From contig CAJNDS010002745.1 of assembly GCA_905221605.1 (NCBI GenBank), positions 358,501-422,500 on the forward strand: a stretch of DNA of 64,000 bases. Reading direction: 5' to 3'. The notes under the pieces were generated by a model, which was not told where the DNA came from, made no database searches, and saw nothing but the letters and a program-made list of their open reading frames with translations. Source of the DNA: Symbiodinium natans. Taxonomy: Eukaryota > Sar > Dinophyceae > Suessiales > Symbiodiniaceae. Of this stretch, positions 1 through 12,199 are shown in pieces. The position numbers were made by a program, and so were the translations under genes. Within the stretch, counting starts at the first letter, position 1. Each line of letters opens with the position of its first letter.

Positions 1-1030
1 TCACTTCAAGGGTAGCGATAGAGAATGGGAAGCTTCGAACTCCTGTAGTTCGCGCACTTCCAGAAAGTCCTCTGAAATCCTTGCAATGGTTCGGATCGAA
101 CTTGGAGGAAAATCCTAAGGATTGTAGCTCTCATCAGCCTGCTTAGCCCATTCGTCACCAGGAAGGGTAGAAAGTACCCCTGGTATAATGCCCCGCAGCC
201 ACGACTTCCAATTCTCGTGTTTCTCCACTTACGGGAGCGAGGTATGGATATCACTCCTCGGAGCACGATCATGAGTTTTACCACGATGACACTTGGTGGA
301 ATGAGTCCGATGGTTGGAACAGCTATTATGCCAGTGAACCTTCATTCGCAGTTCCCGTTCATGAATCCTACCTACATGAGTCAGGAAACGCCTGAGAAAG
401 ACAGGACATAGATCCCGAAACACTGCACTGGCGCCAGCTACAGAGGTCATGATGGCGGGGGCCTTCTGCCAGAGGCCATTTTTGGCCAACTTCGGTCTTG
501 GATTTGGCACCTGGTCAGATTCACACAGATCTGGAAGTTACTGCCCAGGAAAAGTGCAAAAGCCAACGAGGGGAGTTAAGGAATGCTACAAAAAAGTGAC
601 CCCTCGCAGTGCAGGACTGGAAGATTCCTGGTTGGGAGCACGTGCGGAATCGCATGGGCGACCAGCTGCAGAAGTGTATCATCAAAAGATATCGATCGAG
701 TATCATGCATTCGGTTCTTTTTCACCCACACCTGTCTTCAACAAAACATGCCAGGAGAGCAGACTCCGCCCACGGAGGGCGCGCCTTAACCACGACACGA
801 AGCGAAGCCCAATGCCATCTGCGCGGGGGCCATTTTTTGCCACCCGCCTAGCCAACACCGTTGGCTGCGCAGGGCTTGAGTTGTTCGGGCTTGGGCTTAA
901 ACAGCCCAGGCTGTATATCCTGGGGATGTGGGTTCTGAACCGTGCAAAGTGAAGCTAAGCCGCTAGATGCTTCATCCATGGCCAGCAACATGGGCCACTT
1001 AGCTTGAAAGCCCTGAGCATCGGATGACAA
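1..1030. other. Unique, degenerate region without a resolvable gene
   Basis: There are no telomeric heptamers here, unlike almost everything to the right. The plus frame over about 238-407 is rich in Tyr, Trp, His, Asp and Ser (for example HDDTWWNESDGWNSYYASE) and stops at about 408. This composition resembles the linker of dinoflagellate Ty1/copia-like gag proteins, but no zinc knuckle, protease or reverse-transcriptase motif is visible, so this is a weak guess. Other frames are broken by stops. It could be a decayed retroelement or intergenic DNA. Confidence 0.3.
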
Positions 1031-1092
1031 AACCTTGCCGCGCTACAATTGTTTCTTGTCGCGGTACTTGTTTACTTGGGGGCTTACGAATT

Positions 1093-1180
1093 AGGGGTAC
1101 CTTATTGGGGTCCAAAAAATAAGGGGATCGTACTATTTGGAGTCTGTTTTAGGGGTCCCGTATGTTCGTAAACTCCCACT
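1093..1180 (+). mobile_element. Short TIR element, family G (GGGGTACCTTATTGGGGTCC end)
   Basis: One end reads AGGGGTACCTTATTGGGGTC and the other GGGGTCCCGTATGTTCGTAA. The same pair of ends recurs at 6,872-7,067, 16,480-16,560, 24,375-24,460 and 61,408-61,525. Length is about 90-120 bp without coding capacity, so it is MITE- or introner-like. In the minus orientation it starts GTTTACG and ends CCTAATTCG. Confidence 0.6.
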
Positions 1181-1800
1181 TGTCGCAGCATGAACTTTCT
1201 TGCTGTGGATGCTGAGACTTCTGCCCACCGGGGGGGGGGGTCCACTTGCTAGGCGGCCTGCATAGGTCGGGCACCACACCACAATCACCACATGGTCGCA
1301 CTCAGTTGAGCTGAAGCAACTTGTGGTCTTAGGGTCGCAATCGAGATTCAAGAGAAGAAAACCTGCAAAGGTCGGTGCCGGCTTTCCGCTTCAGGCTGTG
1401 CTGCTTTTACTCTGCCGGGCCTGGGAGGTTGCTTATCTTCTTTAGACAGCTGTGTCAGCATGTGTCAGTTACAACGGGTCAGGATCAGCATCCGGCGCAA
1501 TGAGGGACTCAATGGGGGTTCTGCAAGGCCTCCAAGTTGAACAAGCCCCGGCCTTCGTCTGACCATTCCAGCTGTCATGAGCCTGCCATGGCCCATAAAA
1601 CAACCAAAGACTACTTGAAACCAGCATCGGGCGCCAAAGCTCAGAGCGCAAAAGGTTCATGAGCTCACCTTGACTAGCAGGCTTTTGCCGCTGGAGATCC
1701 AGTATGGTCCGGCGGTTCAACAGCCAACTCCCTATTCTAGGGGTAGTAGTATTGGGCTTTGCCAAAAGAGAGTCTAAAGGAAGGTAGGTGTGACCTTGGT
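1181..1800. other. Unique region, no gene resolved
   Basis: A minus-strand frame is open over 1,469-1,765 (98 codons, with a Trp/Leu-rich stretch LWLFYGPWQAHD), but no family is recognised. A second minus-strand stretch just upstream of the family G element (about 1,170-1,230) could be an exon ending at its GTTTACG. Both are only possibilities. A G10 tract lies at about 1,231. Confidence 0.25.
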
Positions 1801-2145
1801 GCGACTACGAGCCACCCAAACAGGGTATGTTTCACAGGGGTTTTGGGGTTTTGGGGTTTGGGGTTTTGGGGTTTCGGGGTTTAGGGGGTTCGGGGTTTAG
1901 GGGTTTTGGGGTTTTGGATTTGGGGGTTTGGTTTGGGGCAACTACACTCGGAAACCCCAAAGCAACAAGTGGCTAAAACTTACGGCTACAATGTTTAAGG
2001 TCAAGGCTTAAGCAACAGAAGTCATCGCATCCAATCATCAAACCAAGTTCATCTCCCTCTCTTACGATTACTTGCAAATCCCGAACAAAAGGCTAGTCTA
2101 GGAAACCTAAACCCCCCTAACCCCTACACCCTTAAACGCCTTGGT

Positions 2146-2276
2146 TTAGGGTTTAGGGCTAGGGCTTAGGGCTTAGGGCTTAGGGCTTAGGGCTTAGGGC
2201 TTAGGGCTTAGGGCTTAGGGCTTAGGGTTTAGGGTTTAGGGTTTAGGGTTTAGGGTTTAGGGTTTAGGGCTACAGG
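2146..2276 (+). repeat. Interstitial telomere-type array, TTTAGGG plus the variant AGGGCTT
   Basis: A run of about ten AGGGCTT heptamers is followed by six TTTAGGG units, ending beside the LHC exon. The homogenised variant block suggests local tandem expansion, not continuous telomerase synthesis. Confidence 0.9.
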
Positions 2277-2300
2277 GCTTCCGGTTCCTCAAAGCTGTGC

Positions 2301-5300
2301 CGCGATGCGCCCGTGCTTGAACTCCACGGACCTGCGTCGGCGGTAGGCTTCGAGGTCGCCGTCGTCCGTGAACCCCATGGGATCCCAGAAGCCGAGGGGC
2401 GGTTGTACCTTTTTGGGGTTTAGGTTTAGAGTTTAGGGTTTAGGGTTTAGGGTTTAGGGTTTAGGGTTTAGGGTTTAGGGTTTAGGGTTAGGGCGTAGGT
2501 TGTTGTAGGGACTGCAGGGCATTCACATGGGTTCAGGGGTTTAGGCTTTTAGGCTGTGGGGTCTATGGGGCAGTCTGGGTCTAGTGGCTATTCTAATCTC
2601 GAGCATTTGAGACATCAGGTAATTGCGCTTTCATCTCGCGAAGACTGTCCTCGCTGTGTCTCGATTCGAGGTTGTTGTTGTCGCCTAAACTACCCTAAGC
2701 CCTAAGCCACAAACCTAACAACAGCTAAACACCATAAACCCTAAACCTGCAGTAAGCTAAACGAAATAAGCCATAAGCCAAACCAACCTAAGGTTGAACC
2801 AAGCCTAAACCAAACCCAAAACAGCAAGAGGGCTACATTCCTGAGCAGTAAGCACGACTAAACCATTAAAGGGCAGAAGTCCCCGCAAAGGACCAAGAAC
2901 CCTGAACCCTAAATCCCAAACCCCACAAAGCCACAAGCAATGCTCAAGTGCGCACAGGGCGCGCCCAGCTCGTCCTCGAAGGCTCTCGCAGGAACCTCAG
3001 CGGGCTGTTTAGGGTTTAGGGTTTATCAGTGTTTAAGGTGTCGGGTTGATTGAGGGTTTAGGGTTGAGGTCTAGGGGTTCAGGGCCCTAGGGCTTGGGGA
3101 ATTAACATCCTCAGCCCTCAACCGCAAAACTTCATAAGGGGCAACATGGGTTGTTTTTGCAGACACGAAAGGCCCCCTGTCTACCCCCGAATTTAGCACG
3201 CTTCCTTGTTGAGAAGGACCCCAGCCCTAAACCCTAAACCCTCGACTCTAAACTCGCATAAGCAAGACGAAAATCGAAAGGGCTGCCTGGTAACCCGAGT
3301 CGGGTTTCGTCTGCGAAAGAAGCACCATGTGCCGCCAAGGACCTTCATTTGCATTGGCACTTTTCTGGAGGTCTACCCTGAAGCCAAACCCTAAATCCTA
3401 AACCCTAAATAAACCCTAAACCCTAAATCCTCCATGGGGTTGAATGTTCAGAACCGCCCAAACTGAAACCAACTGCGCCCAAGACCTACTACTACGTCCC
3501 TGCAGGGTTGCAAGTAGAGTGAAAAATATGTTGACTTGTAAGCATTTCTAGACCTCGGCTAATTTATAGGTGCCCCCCAATTTTTTTACTAAGAGAGCCT
3601 CTCCCTGTAAAGCCACACCCCGAACTCGGGTAAACCCCTTCAGGTAATCATAATAATAGCCACAGCAATAGCAACAAGGGTTTAGGGTTTAGGGTTTAGG
3701 GTTTAGGGAAACCGCAGCAGTAATCATGACAATCCAAAAACTATGCACCTTCTGACCCAAAACCTTAAGATAAACCCCAAGCTTAGTAAAAAGAACCCTA
3801 AACCCCGCATACCCTGTATTGTTGGGTTTATCCCTAAACATCGGCCCCGGAGTTTAGTAAACCGAAGTCAGAAGACCCTGTATGCTTCGGGGTATTAGCG
3901 GACGATATGGGTGGTTCTCTAGATTAGGGTACCGGGGTCCTAAACATAGTACGTCAGCTTAATAAGCCCCCAAACCCTAAACCCTAATTGAGAGAGAACT
4001 ACTTTGGGGGTCGGAAGAATTGCTAAAGCATTCCCTCATGGTCCCTATATAACTTAATTCTACTATAATCACCTCTAAAACCCTATTGTTATTATTCAGG
4101 CCCCTACACTAAGTAATCTGACTTTGGGTTTCAGAGGCTTAGGGCGTTTTTGGCTTAGTTTTTGGAGCAAACCCCAACCCCCTGAACCCCTGAACCCCCA
4201 ACCCCCCAAACCCCAAACCCTAAACCCCAAACCCTAAACCCTAAACCCTAATTGAGAGAACTACCCATATTGGGTTTCCGAAAATACAGGTTCCCTCCCA
4301 GAGGTTCTTTCTTAAAGGGGATTCTACGACAATTGGAGATCGAAAAAAAGGGGTACCCCTATCATGCGATAGTAAAGGAAACCCCCATATTCCTAACCCG
4401 AAACCCGAAACCCTAAACCCTAATTGAGAGAACTACCCATATTTTGGGGCAAGGGGCGGCCCCAAGAAAACCTGGGGCAGAACTCGCCGACAGAGCTTTC
4501 GCGCAACTCGACTCCCGGAGCGTCTGGCAACCTTGACCTGAGCTGTAGGGTTTAGGGTTTAGGGTTTAGGGTTTAGGGTTTAGGGCCTAGGGCCTAGGGT
4601 TTAGGGTTTAGGGTTTAGGGTTTAGGGTTTAGGGTTAGGGTTTAAAGGTTTAGGAGTTCAGAGGTTTAGGGGTTAGGCGTTTAGGGGTACAGGGTTGCTT
4701 TTGCAGACCTCCCAGGAACAAATGGTCAAGTTCTCAAGCCACAAAGCCTTTGCTCACTTCGTGGCCCAGTAACCATACTATAATAAGAGCACCTTTTTGG
4801 GGTTGGTTACTTTATAAGGGAACCCACCTGTAAACCCTAAACCCTAAACCCTAACCCTAAAGCCTGAACCTAAACCCCCAAGTACTTTAGAAGGGAGCCC
4901 AGAACCAAAACATGGCAAAGGTAGACGAGCCAGGTGCCCAAAGGGTCCAATACCCTACATGTGGTTTAGGGTTTAGGGTTCAGGTTTCAAGACCCCTCCC
5001 ATACTGTGGATGGAGGAAACCTTGCACCGCTGTTGCAAGGCCCACCTGTGGAAACCGATGTTGTTGAGTCGGATGGAGGAAATAGCTTGGTCTGCTTCAA
5101 ACACACCGTCTGACGCCAACCCCGCACCCCCTTTTTAACATTGGCGATTGTCATGATGGGGTGGTGCCTAATGCTGAAAATTTGCTCTTCGTCGCAATGT
5201 TAAGACACCTATGAAAGTAGTGCAAGTTTTCCTCCACCCACAGTCTTCAGAAGTGGGTGCAGCCTGTAGCATTAAGTTCACAAGCGGTGCAAGATTTCCT

Positions 5301-5792
5301 CCATCCACCGTATCATCAGGATCATGGGCCGATAGCCCTCAACCCTAAGCCCAAAAGAGCACCAACGTGCGGTCTAGGTGAAAAAGTCAGCAGCACGAGA
5401 CCCACATCTCAAAGCAGGCAAGTATTCTACCAAACCCTCACCCAAAGATTTAAACCCAAAACCCCAAATCCCAAAACCTACGACCTGTAAACCCTGCTGG
5501 GAGGTTCATCGGTACTTTAAAATTTCGTCATAAGCAGGGTATCAATGGTCAAAAATAGGTTTTGACCCCAGCTAGAGTACACATATCCCCACTTTTAAGT
5601 ACCCGTGAACCTCCAAGTAAACCCAACATGTGAAAAGTTCAAAGAAACCCTAAACCCTAAACCCGAAACCCCGCAAGCCTAAGGAGTCCGTTTGAAGACC
5701 AGGGGGCAAGGCAAAGCGCGAGCGCTTGGCGCCGGCGCCACCTGCCGCAGGACGCCGGCGCTGGGCGTGATGCCGGGAGTCAGCAACGCCAT
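2301..5792 (-). CDS. Chlorophyll a/c light-harvesting protein, 5' part of a split gene
   Basis: Proposed exons, in transcript order, are 5,742-5,792, 4,472-4,537, 2,963-2,995 and 2,301-2,408, all joined in phase 0. The last two are diagnostic. The 33-nt exon encodes VPARAFEDELG. The 108-nt exon encodes a PPLGFWDPMGF motif, an Asp-rich turn, an Arg-rich stretch and EFKHGRIA, which is the conserved entry to helix 1 of FCP/acpPC-type antenna proteins, with its Glu and His pigment-binding residues. The ELG/VQPPLG junction is precisely what the family has there. Exon 1 starts MALLTPGITPSAGVLRQ, and exon 2 is Arg/Ser-rich like a plastid presequence; both are inferred from splice sites and phase only. 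Two introns have GC donors (after 2,963 and after 2,301). Introns carry TTTAGGG/CCCTAAA arrays and TIR elements. Helices 2-3 are not seen and would lie left of 2,301 or outside the window. The product would sit in the thylakoid membrane, harvesting light. Confidence 0.75.
3480..4440. other. Intron-like sequence of the LHC gene
   Basis: Short CCCTAAA runs (about 3,677-3,708, 3,970-3,988, 4,200-4,250, 4,396-4,423) alternate with AT-richer unique DNA. The phrase AATTGAGAGA.ACTAC recurs at about 3,986, 4,249 and 4,420, so one short element is repeated three times next to telomeric units. I see no coding segment. Confidence 0.5.
5001..5312. mobile_element. 312-bp TIR element with 31-bp ends
   Basis: The left end (5,001-5,031) and the reverse complement of the right end (5,282-5,312) match at 29 of 31 positions, with core GGTGGATGGAGGAAA and TTGCACCGCT. 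Related stretches also occur inside, at about 5,072 and 5,220, so the element may be nested or internally duplicated. No ORF of transposase size is present, so it is a non-autonomous element. It lies in the first or second LHC intron. Confidence 0.7.
5505..5625. mobile_element. TIR element, family D (GGAGGTTCATGGTACTT end)
   Basis: The ends GGAGGTTCATCGGTACTT and AAGTACCCGTGAACCTCC are inverted copies. Family members are at 23,678-23,808, 32,572-32,700, 41,428-41,562 and 48,666-48,795. They share an interior of TTATAAGT-type motifs and a length of about 120-135 bp. Confidence 0.65.
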
Positions 5793-6754
5793 GGCGTGCA
5801 CCCTGGACTCCCTCTCAAACCCTATACTCCCGAGGTTTAAAGCCTACGCCCAACATTCTACATCCTCAGGTCCGAAAACCCTCTAGAAGCCTTCCTAAAA
5901 TCTGAGACGGCGGCTGTTTATCTCTTTCCACGCTCAAGATTCTCGAGCCTAAGCCCTAAACCCTAAACCCTAAACCCCATAGACCCTAAACTGCTCGGCA
6001 AGGCTGAACTCCACAGCTTTTGATGAAGCCATGGTCGAGCGTTCTGGGTTTAGGGTTCAGGGTACAGGGTTTAGGGTTTGGGGGGTTTATGGTTTAGGGT
6101 TTCGGGTTCAGGGTATAGGGTTTAGGGTTTGGGGGTTTAGGGTTTAGGGTTTCGGGTTCAGGGTATAGGGTTTAGGGTTTGGGGGTTTAGGGTTTAGGGT
6201 TTAGGGTTTATAGGTTAGGGTTTAGCGTTGAACCTTCAGCCAGCAAGCAGAAGTCGAGGTGCCACCTAGCTAATGCGTCGACGTACAGGAAAAGGGGGCC
6301 ATGCCAGGTGAGCTGGGTTACAAGCCCCTATAACTTGGTTGAAGAGTGGTTTAGGGTTTAGGGTTTAGGGTCTAGGGTTTAGGGTTTAGGGTTTCAGGGT
6401 CCTGCAAGCTTTCCTCGAAACTGCACGGAAAATTGGAAGGCAATCGTTGCGAGCTGGCAGCGTTCAGGGTAAACATCTTACCCCTACACCCTTCTCAACT
6501 GGATTGGTGCCTAAATTCTATGGCAGGAGCGGAGCACACCCATATGTGCACAACTTGCGTTCTGGGGGTGTGGAGGGATTACTGTGCGTCTGCGCACGCG
6601 AAAGTTGTCTAGCAGTAGTCTCTTGCAAGAGTCCCAGAGTCCACAGCGATACTCCAGCAGTGCTGTACAATGCTGAGCGCCGTGCCATACTGCATGCGGC
6701 TGTCGTATGACTCAGCGAACTCTTAACATTGAACCCTAAAGAGGTCACATACAC

Positions 6755-9700
6755 TCAGAAGAGCTGTGGCAGGTGCTGGAAACTTGCTGCTCCGCTTGGC
6801 GAGTGTGAACCGCTTGCAGCCACTCCAAGGCAAGGTCTGTCCGAGGCTTCACATCCTGACGGTTTCCGAAGCTAGGGGTACCTTATTGCCCTAAGGGTCC
6901 ATGTACCCATATAGTATATACTTGGGCCCTAAAGCTACTATATGGGAACCCCTTTAAGGCCCAAGTATATACCATATAGGTACATGGACCCTTTGGGTTG
7001 GGGTCCTTTTGCTAAGGGAATCCTACTATTGGGGGTCTCCTTTAAGGGGTCCCCGATTTTCGTAAACCCCCTCCTGCTCCGGCGCCAGCCAAAGAGCCGG
7101 AGCCTGTGCCATGTTCTGCAGTCTGCCGGCCTTGTGATCGGAGCTGACTTCGACGTCGAACATCAAGAGCTTCGCCACCCGTGCCATGTACTCCTCATGC
7201 ACCGGCCACACACATCTCTCCACCTTGGTACCCGAGAATTTCACCAAACCGTAAGCCCAACCTCCAACCACAAGCCTTCAGATTGTTCTTGTTTATTGGC
7301 TTGAGAGGGTGGGGGGGGGGGGGGGGGGGGGGGGGGTGGGGGAGGTTTTTTTTTGGTGGTGCACGCTGCTACTTAGATGGAACGAAAGCAAGCAAGAAAG
7401 CGCAGCCCAAAAGAATCAACAGCAACCCACCGACAGAAGCACTTAACCAGGGGGTATTGCATTAGACGGCAATGCAGCAGCTCCAAAACCGCAACCCATT
7501 ACCTGGGCAGGAAAACTAGAGGCGCATGTCGATTTGGATCCAACCAATCAAACACACAGCAGAACGCAAGAGGCATGTGCCTCATATGCCTTTAGACCTA
7601 AACCCTAAACCATAAAACCTACAGGGAGGGGAGGGCCAGCAGCCCGCTGACCACACAATAACCCTGCTTAGGGGTTAGGGCCTAAGGTTCAGGGTTTTAG
7701 GGTTCCTAAACTCTCTTTACCCTAACAACCCTACACCCCGCTGCAAGCCCTAAACCCAAAACCCCAAACCCCAAACCCCAAACCCAGGCACGTAGGCGGA
7801 GGCGTCGTGCCAGTCACGTGGTCTCGACCGGCGACGCTTCAGGCACTGAGCTTTGTTGCTCTCCTTAAGCTTGCGTCGCCAGCAAGGAGAAGAGGGTTTA
7901 GGGTTTAGGGTGGAGGGCTTAGGGTTTAGGGTTTCGGGTTTAATTAGGGTTTACCCTCTACCCTAAACCCCTACGGGACTGAGGATTTTTCATGACATTT
8001 CGGGTTTACGGGCCGTAACAACCTCATGTAGAAGTTCTCAGGTGCTCTCAATGCCCTTGAATTACGCTGCCCTTACGCCTTACGCCCGAACCCTGGAGCT
8101 CGAACGCTACACCTTGGACCCTGAACCCTAAAACCCTAAGCTCCTCCCTAAAAACCCCCCAACCCTGAACCCAAAATGCTAAACTCTTAAACCCTATAAA
8201 GCCTAAACTCTTTAACCCTAAGCCTGGAACCATAAACTCTATAATCGTAAGCCCTAAACTCTTCAACTCTCAGCCCTCAGCCCTTAAACCCAAAATCTTC
8301 GTTGGGCTTGGTGGGCACGGGCCCTAAGGGTCCATGTACCTCATTAATATATACTTGGGCCCCAAAGTCCTTTTTTAGGAATAGGGTTTAGGGTGTAGGG
8401 GTTTGGGGCTTAGGGCTACGTATTCCCTGTTTAGGGTACATGGGCCCTTAGGGAGGCTGATGGCACAAGTCTCGACCCAGATCAGGCCGTCCAAGCGCTC
8501 CAGGAGCCCATTGGTGCAGTCGAGCAGCAGGTAGCCTCCGCGCTCCAAAGCACGAAACAACTTAAAACCCCAAAAGCCCTGAACCCTAAACTCTAAACCC
8601 TAGACCCCAAACCCTATAAACCCTGAACCCCACACCCTGAAGCCCAAACTCCCCCTCCGTAGCTCGGATCAGCCCTTCTTGCCTTCCACGATGACCAGGT
8701 CCGCGCGCTGCTGTGCCCAAACAACCTTGGGATTTTGGGGGTTTAGGGTTTAGGGTTTAGGGTCTAGGGTTTAGGGCTTTTGGGGTTTAGGGTTTGGGGT
8801 TTAGGGTTGTTGCGGTTTTCAGTCCTTGAACCTTGTTCTCAAAATTTAAAATTCCGAAGCAGAGTTTAAAGTTCAGAATTAAGCATCCAGGTTAAAGGCC
8901 TAGATGGTTTTTGCATGAGGGATTGCGTCACCAGATCCCTGGAAGGGCCCCTGAACAGGGACCCCTGATGATGCACCCCAGACACAGCCCACAAGACACT
9001 TCAGAACACCTTGAAGAAGGTAAGGGACCATACGCAGCGACGACCCTCGGAACCAAAAAAGGAAATCCTTGGCATTCTCAGCCCCGATTGAGAACTCTCA
9101 TTAGAAAATCCTTGGTAGTTCGTCATAGTGGGTTTAAGGTGTAAGGTTTGGTAGGGTGATCCCCTGATCCCAATGTATATGGCTAGCTTCGTCCCCAAAG
9201 CCCAAAGCCCTATAGAGCCAGTTCGTAAAGATCATGTCGTCCCAAGCAGCAGCATCCTCCAGACGCGGCCAGTCTGTGAACTGTCTGCCCTCCCACGTCC
9301 TTCCGGGCACCCCAACCCCGAAGTTCAAAGTGTCTGGATACCGGTACCCCCCCCCCCCCGCCCCCCCCCAACCCCCAAAAAGTGCAGAAAGCCGGTCCGT
9401 TTGGGGGGGGGTCTACAATTGTCTGAGTTTGTCGTGAACTCTAGCCGAGCCAGAGTACCTGAGTACCTGATTGATGGTTGTGGGGAGTGGCGAGGGAACC
9501 CTCGCCCTCGCCTCCCAAACACAGCCCATGTCTACCAATGTCTCGGGCAACTGTTGCAATACAATTTGTGCTAGACCCAAGAGACCTTTGTGGTTAAAAA
9601 GGGCTTGTAAGGGACCCAAAACCCTAAACAAGGGAACAAGGGCCTACTCTGGGTCCTAGTTTGTAGCGCTAAAGCACCTGCTCAAGTTCTGCCTGGCGTG

Positions 9701-12133
9701 ATGCTAGAAAGACGGCAGCCTTTTGGAGGCCACGTGGCAGGTAGGCAAAAGTCATAGAGAACATTTACAGGGATTCATCAGCAAGCGGGCGAGTGCGCCA
9801 ACATGCCATGAAGAATCTCCATGCGTCCAAGAACCTTAAACCCTCGAACCTCAAAAGCCCAGAACAGGAAACGCAAACCCCTGCAAACTAAAACCCTAAC
9901 CCCCCCGAAGCCCTGAACACTAAATGTCCTAAAACCTTCTATCCCTAGACACGCAAACCCTAAACTCCAGAGCCCTATGAGCCCTGATCCTTCCATCGAT
10001 GATTTTCGAAATGCTCAAAGACTACATAAACACCCTAGTTAAAAGCCCCAAAAACCCCGAACAAGCGACACCTTCAAAATATAAAATCCTACAAGCCCCA
10101 CAACCACCTAGAAACCTATAGAACCCTATAGAACCCGTTTTACAACCCTAGAGAAACCTATACAGGCCTATACAACACTATCTAACTTGCTGAGTTCATA
10201 AGCCCCCCCCCCCCCCAAAAAAAAAAAAAAAAAAAGAAAACAAAGTGTAGACTTTCAGTTCTATAGGGGATTATAGTATCCCCAAAAAGTGCAAAGTGCA
10301 CTCATTAGTAGGCTATAGAAGCCCACACCCTATGGAACCCGGAACCCTAAACCCTAAACCCTGAAGCCTAAAGCCTGAAGCCCAAAGCCTAAAGCCTAAA
10401 CCCTAAAGCGAAAATATACACTCTCCCAAGGGCCTACAAACCCTATGGGACCCTATAGAGCCCTCCAAGAGAATCACATCCCGAAAGCCGAAGGGAGTTC
10501 AAACACCCCACATGACACGGTTTAGGGTTTAGGGTTTGGGGTTTAGGGTTTAGGGCTTGGGGTTTAGGGTTTAGGGTTTGGGGTTTAGGGTTTAGGGCTT
10601 GGGGTTTAGGGTTTAGGGATAGCCCTGCCCCAAGTAGGGGCCCCCCAAGTCCCGAGGAGGTTTCGGAGTGCAACACCCTGCTTAGAAACTTTTTTGACTT
10701 AGTAAGTCTACGGGTTTAGGTTTAGGGTTTAGGGTTAGGATTTAGGATTCTACTTAGCCCAAGACCTTAACATAATCTCCATAGCCCACTTTCCTAACCC
10801 CACCTACGAAGTCAAAAGGGCTTCCGAGTAACCCTAAACCCTAAACCCTATAAGACCCTAAACGACCCTATCAACACCCTGAACCCCAAAACCTGAAGTC
10901 CGAGAAGGCCTCAAACTCCTGAAGCCTCTTGGCGGTATGGAGCCCATAGCCTCTCTCACAGAAAATAAACCTGCCATCTGTCTTGGTTACCTCTAAGCCC
11001 TAAACCCAGCTATAACACGAGTATACTTGGGTATGCAATATGTGCTTTAGCTAGAAGACTAAATTCAACGAAAAACAGAACCAAAAAGGCAAACAAAACA
11101 AATCAGGAAGTCTTTGCAGTGGCTCATTGTCCGCCGTTATATCGACAAGTTCCTGATGTGCATGTTTGCTTTTGTCCTGCTGGCTTTGTGTCGTTTTTGG
11201 GAGGGGGCGGGGGAGGCGGGGTTCCTGATTCTGTTTTTGATTTTGCGTTCTTCGGGTTCTGGAAACCTGCGCAGGGGGAGGCGAGCATACATGGTTTTTT
11301 CTGTATACTATACTCGACTCTACGCGGCTATACAATGCAAATACGAATGCTAGACATACCTGCTATTTGCTTAAGAACCCCCGAAAACACATAATCCCTG
11401 TACTGCCTGTGTAAGGAAGAATATGGTTCATGTTTTTTTTTTTGGGGGGGGGGGGGGGGGGGTTCTTACAGGATACTCCAAATGGGGACGACCGGCGCTG
11501 TGTCCTGAAGCCGTCGGGCGTCTTGTTGTCCCAGCTCCGCTGGCGATACCAGTCCTGGCGGCGGAAAGTCTCGAGGCTATACGGGTCTAGGGCTCGTTTA
11601 GGTTTGGTTTCGGGGTTTGGGGGATTCAAGGGTTTCAGGTTTTAAGGGTGAGGGTTTAGAATTGAGTGTCTTTTAGGGGCGAAAAGGTGTTTAAGATTTA
11701 AAGCGCAGGGTTTTAGGGGTCTGGAGCTTCTACAGCGTTTAAGGGTTTGGGGTCTAGGGTTTTTAGGACTTCAGGTTCTGGCTTGGGGTCAAAGGCTTTA
11801 AGAAGCAGATCTTCAAACTTGCGGCGGACGGTGCTTCTGAGCCGAACGTTTCGCTACGTGCACCCAGGATCCCATGCAATGAGGCTAGGGTTTCGGGTTT
11901 AGGGTGAAGGGTTCAGCCCGGGGGTCCCCTAACCCCTGCAGCCTCGCCTAAACCCCATACCCGAAGCCCTAAACCCCAAACCCTAACCCGAAACCCTAAA
12001 ACCAAACCCCACACCCAAAAAACCCCACTCCCCAAACCCTCAACCCTACAGCCCCAAACCCTAAACCCCAAAACACCAACCCTAAACCCCAAAGGACTTC
12101 ACCACCCCAAACAAGCCCGAATCCTGAGCCCTA

Positions 12134-12199
<66 letters not shown>

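Noticed and set aside
449-952. 167-codon plus-strand open frame as a gene
   Set aside because: No recognisable motif, atypical composition and overlapping open frames on both strands; not distinguishable from chance.
2610-2690. A possible minus-strand exon (GDNNNLESRHSEDSLREMKA)
   Set aside because: It lies between two LHC exons that already join in phase and match the family contiguously, so it is probably intron.
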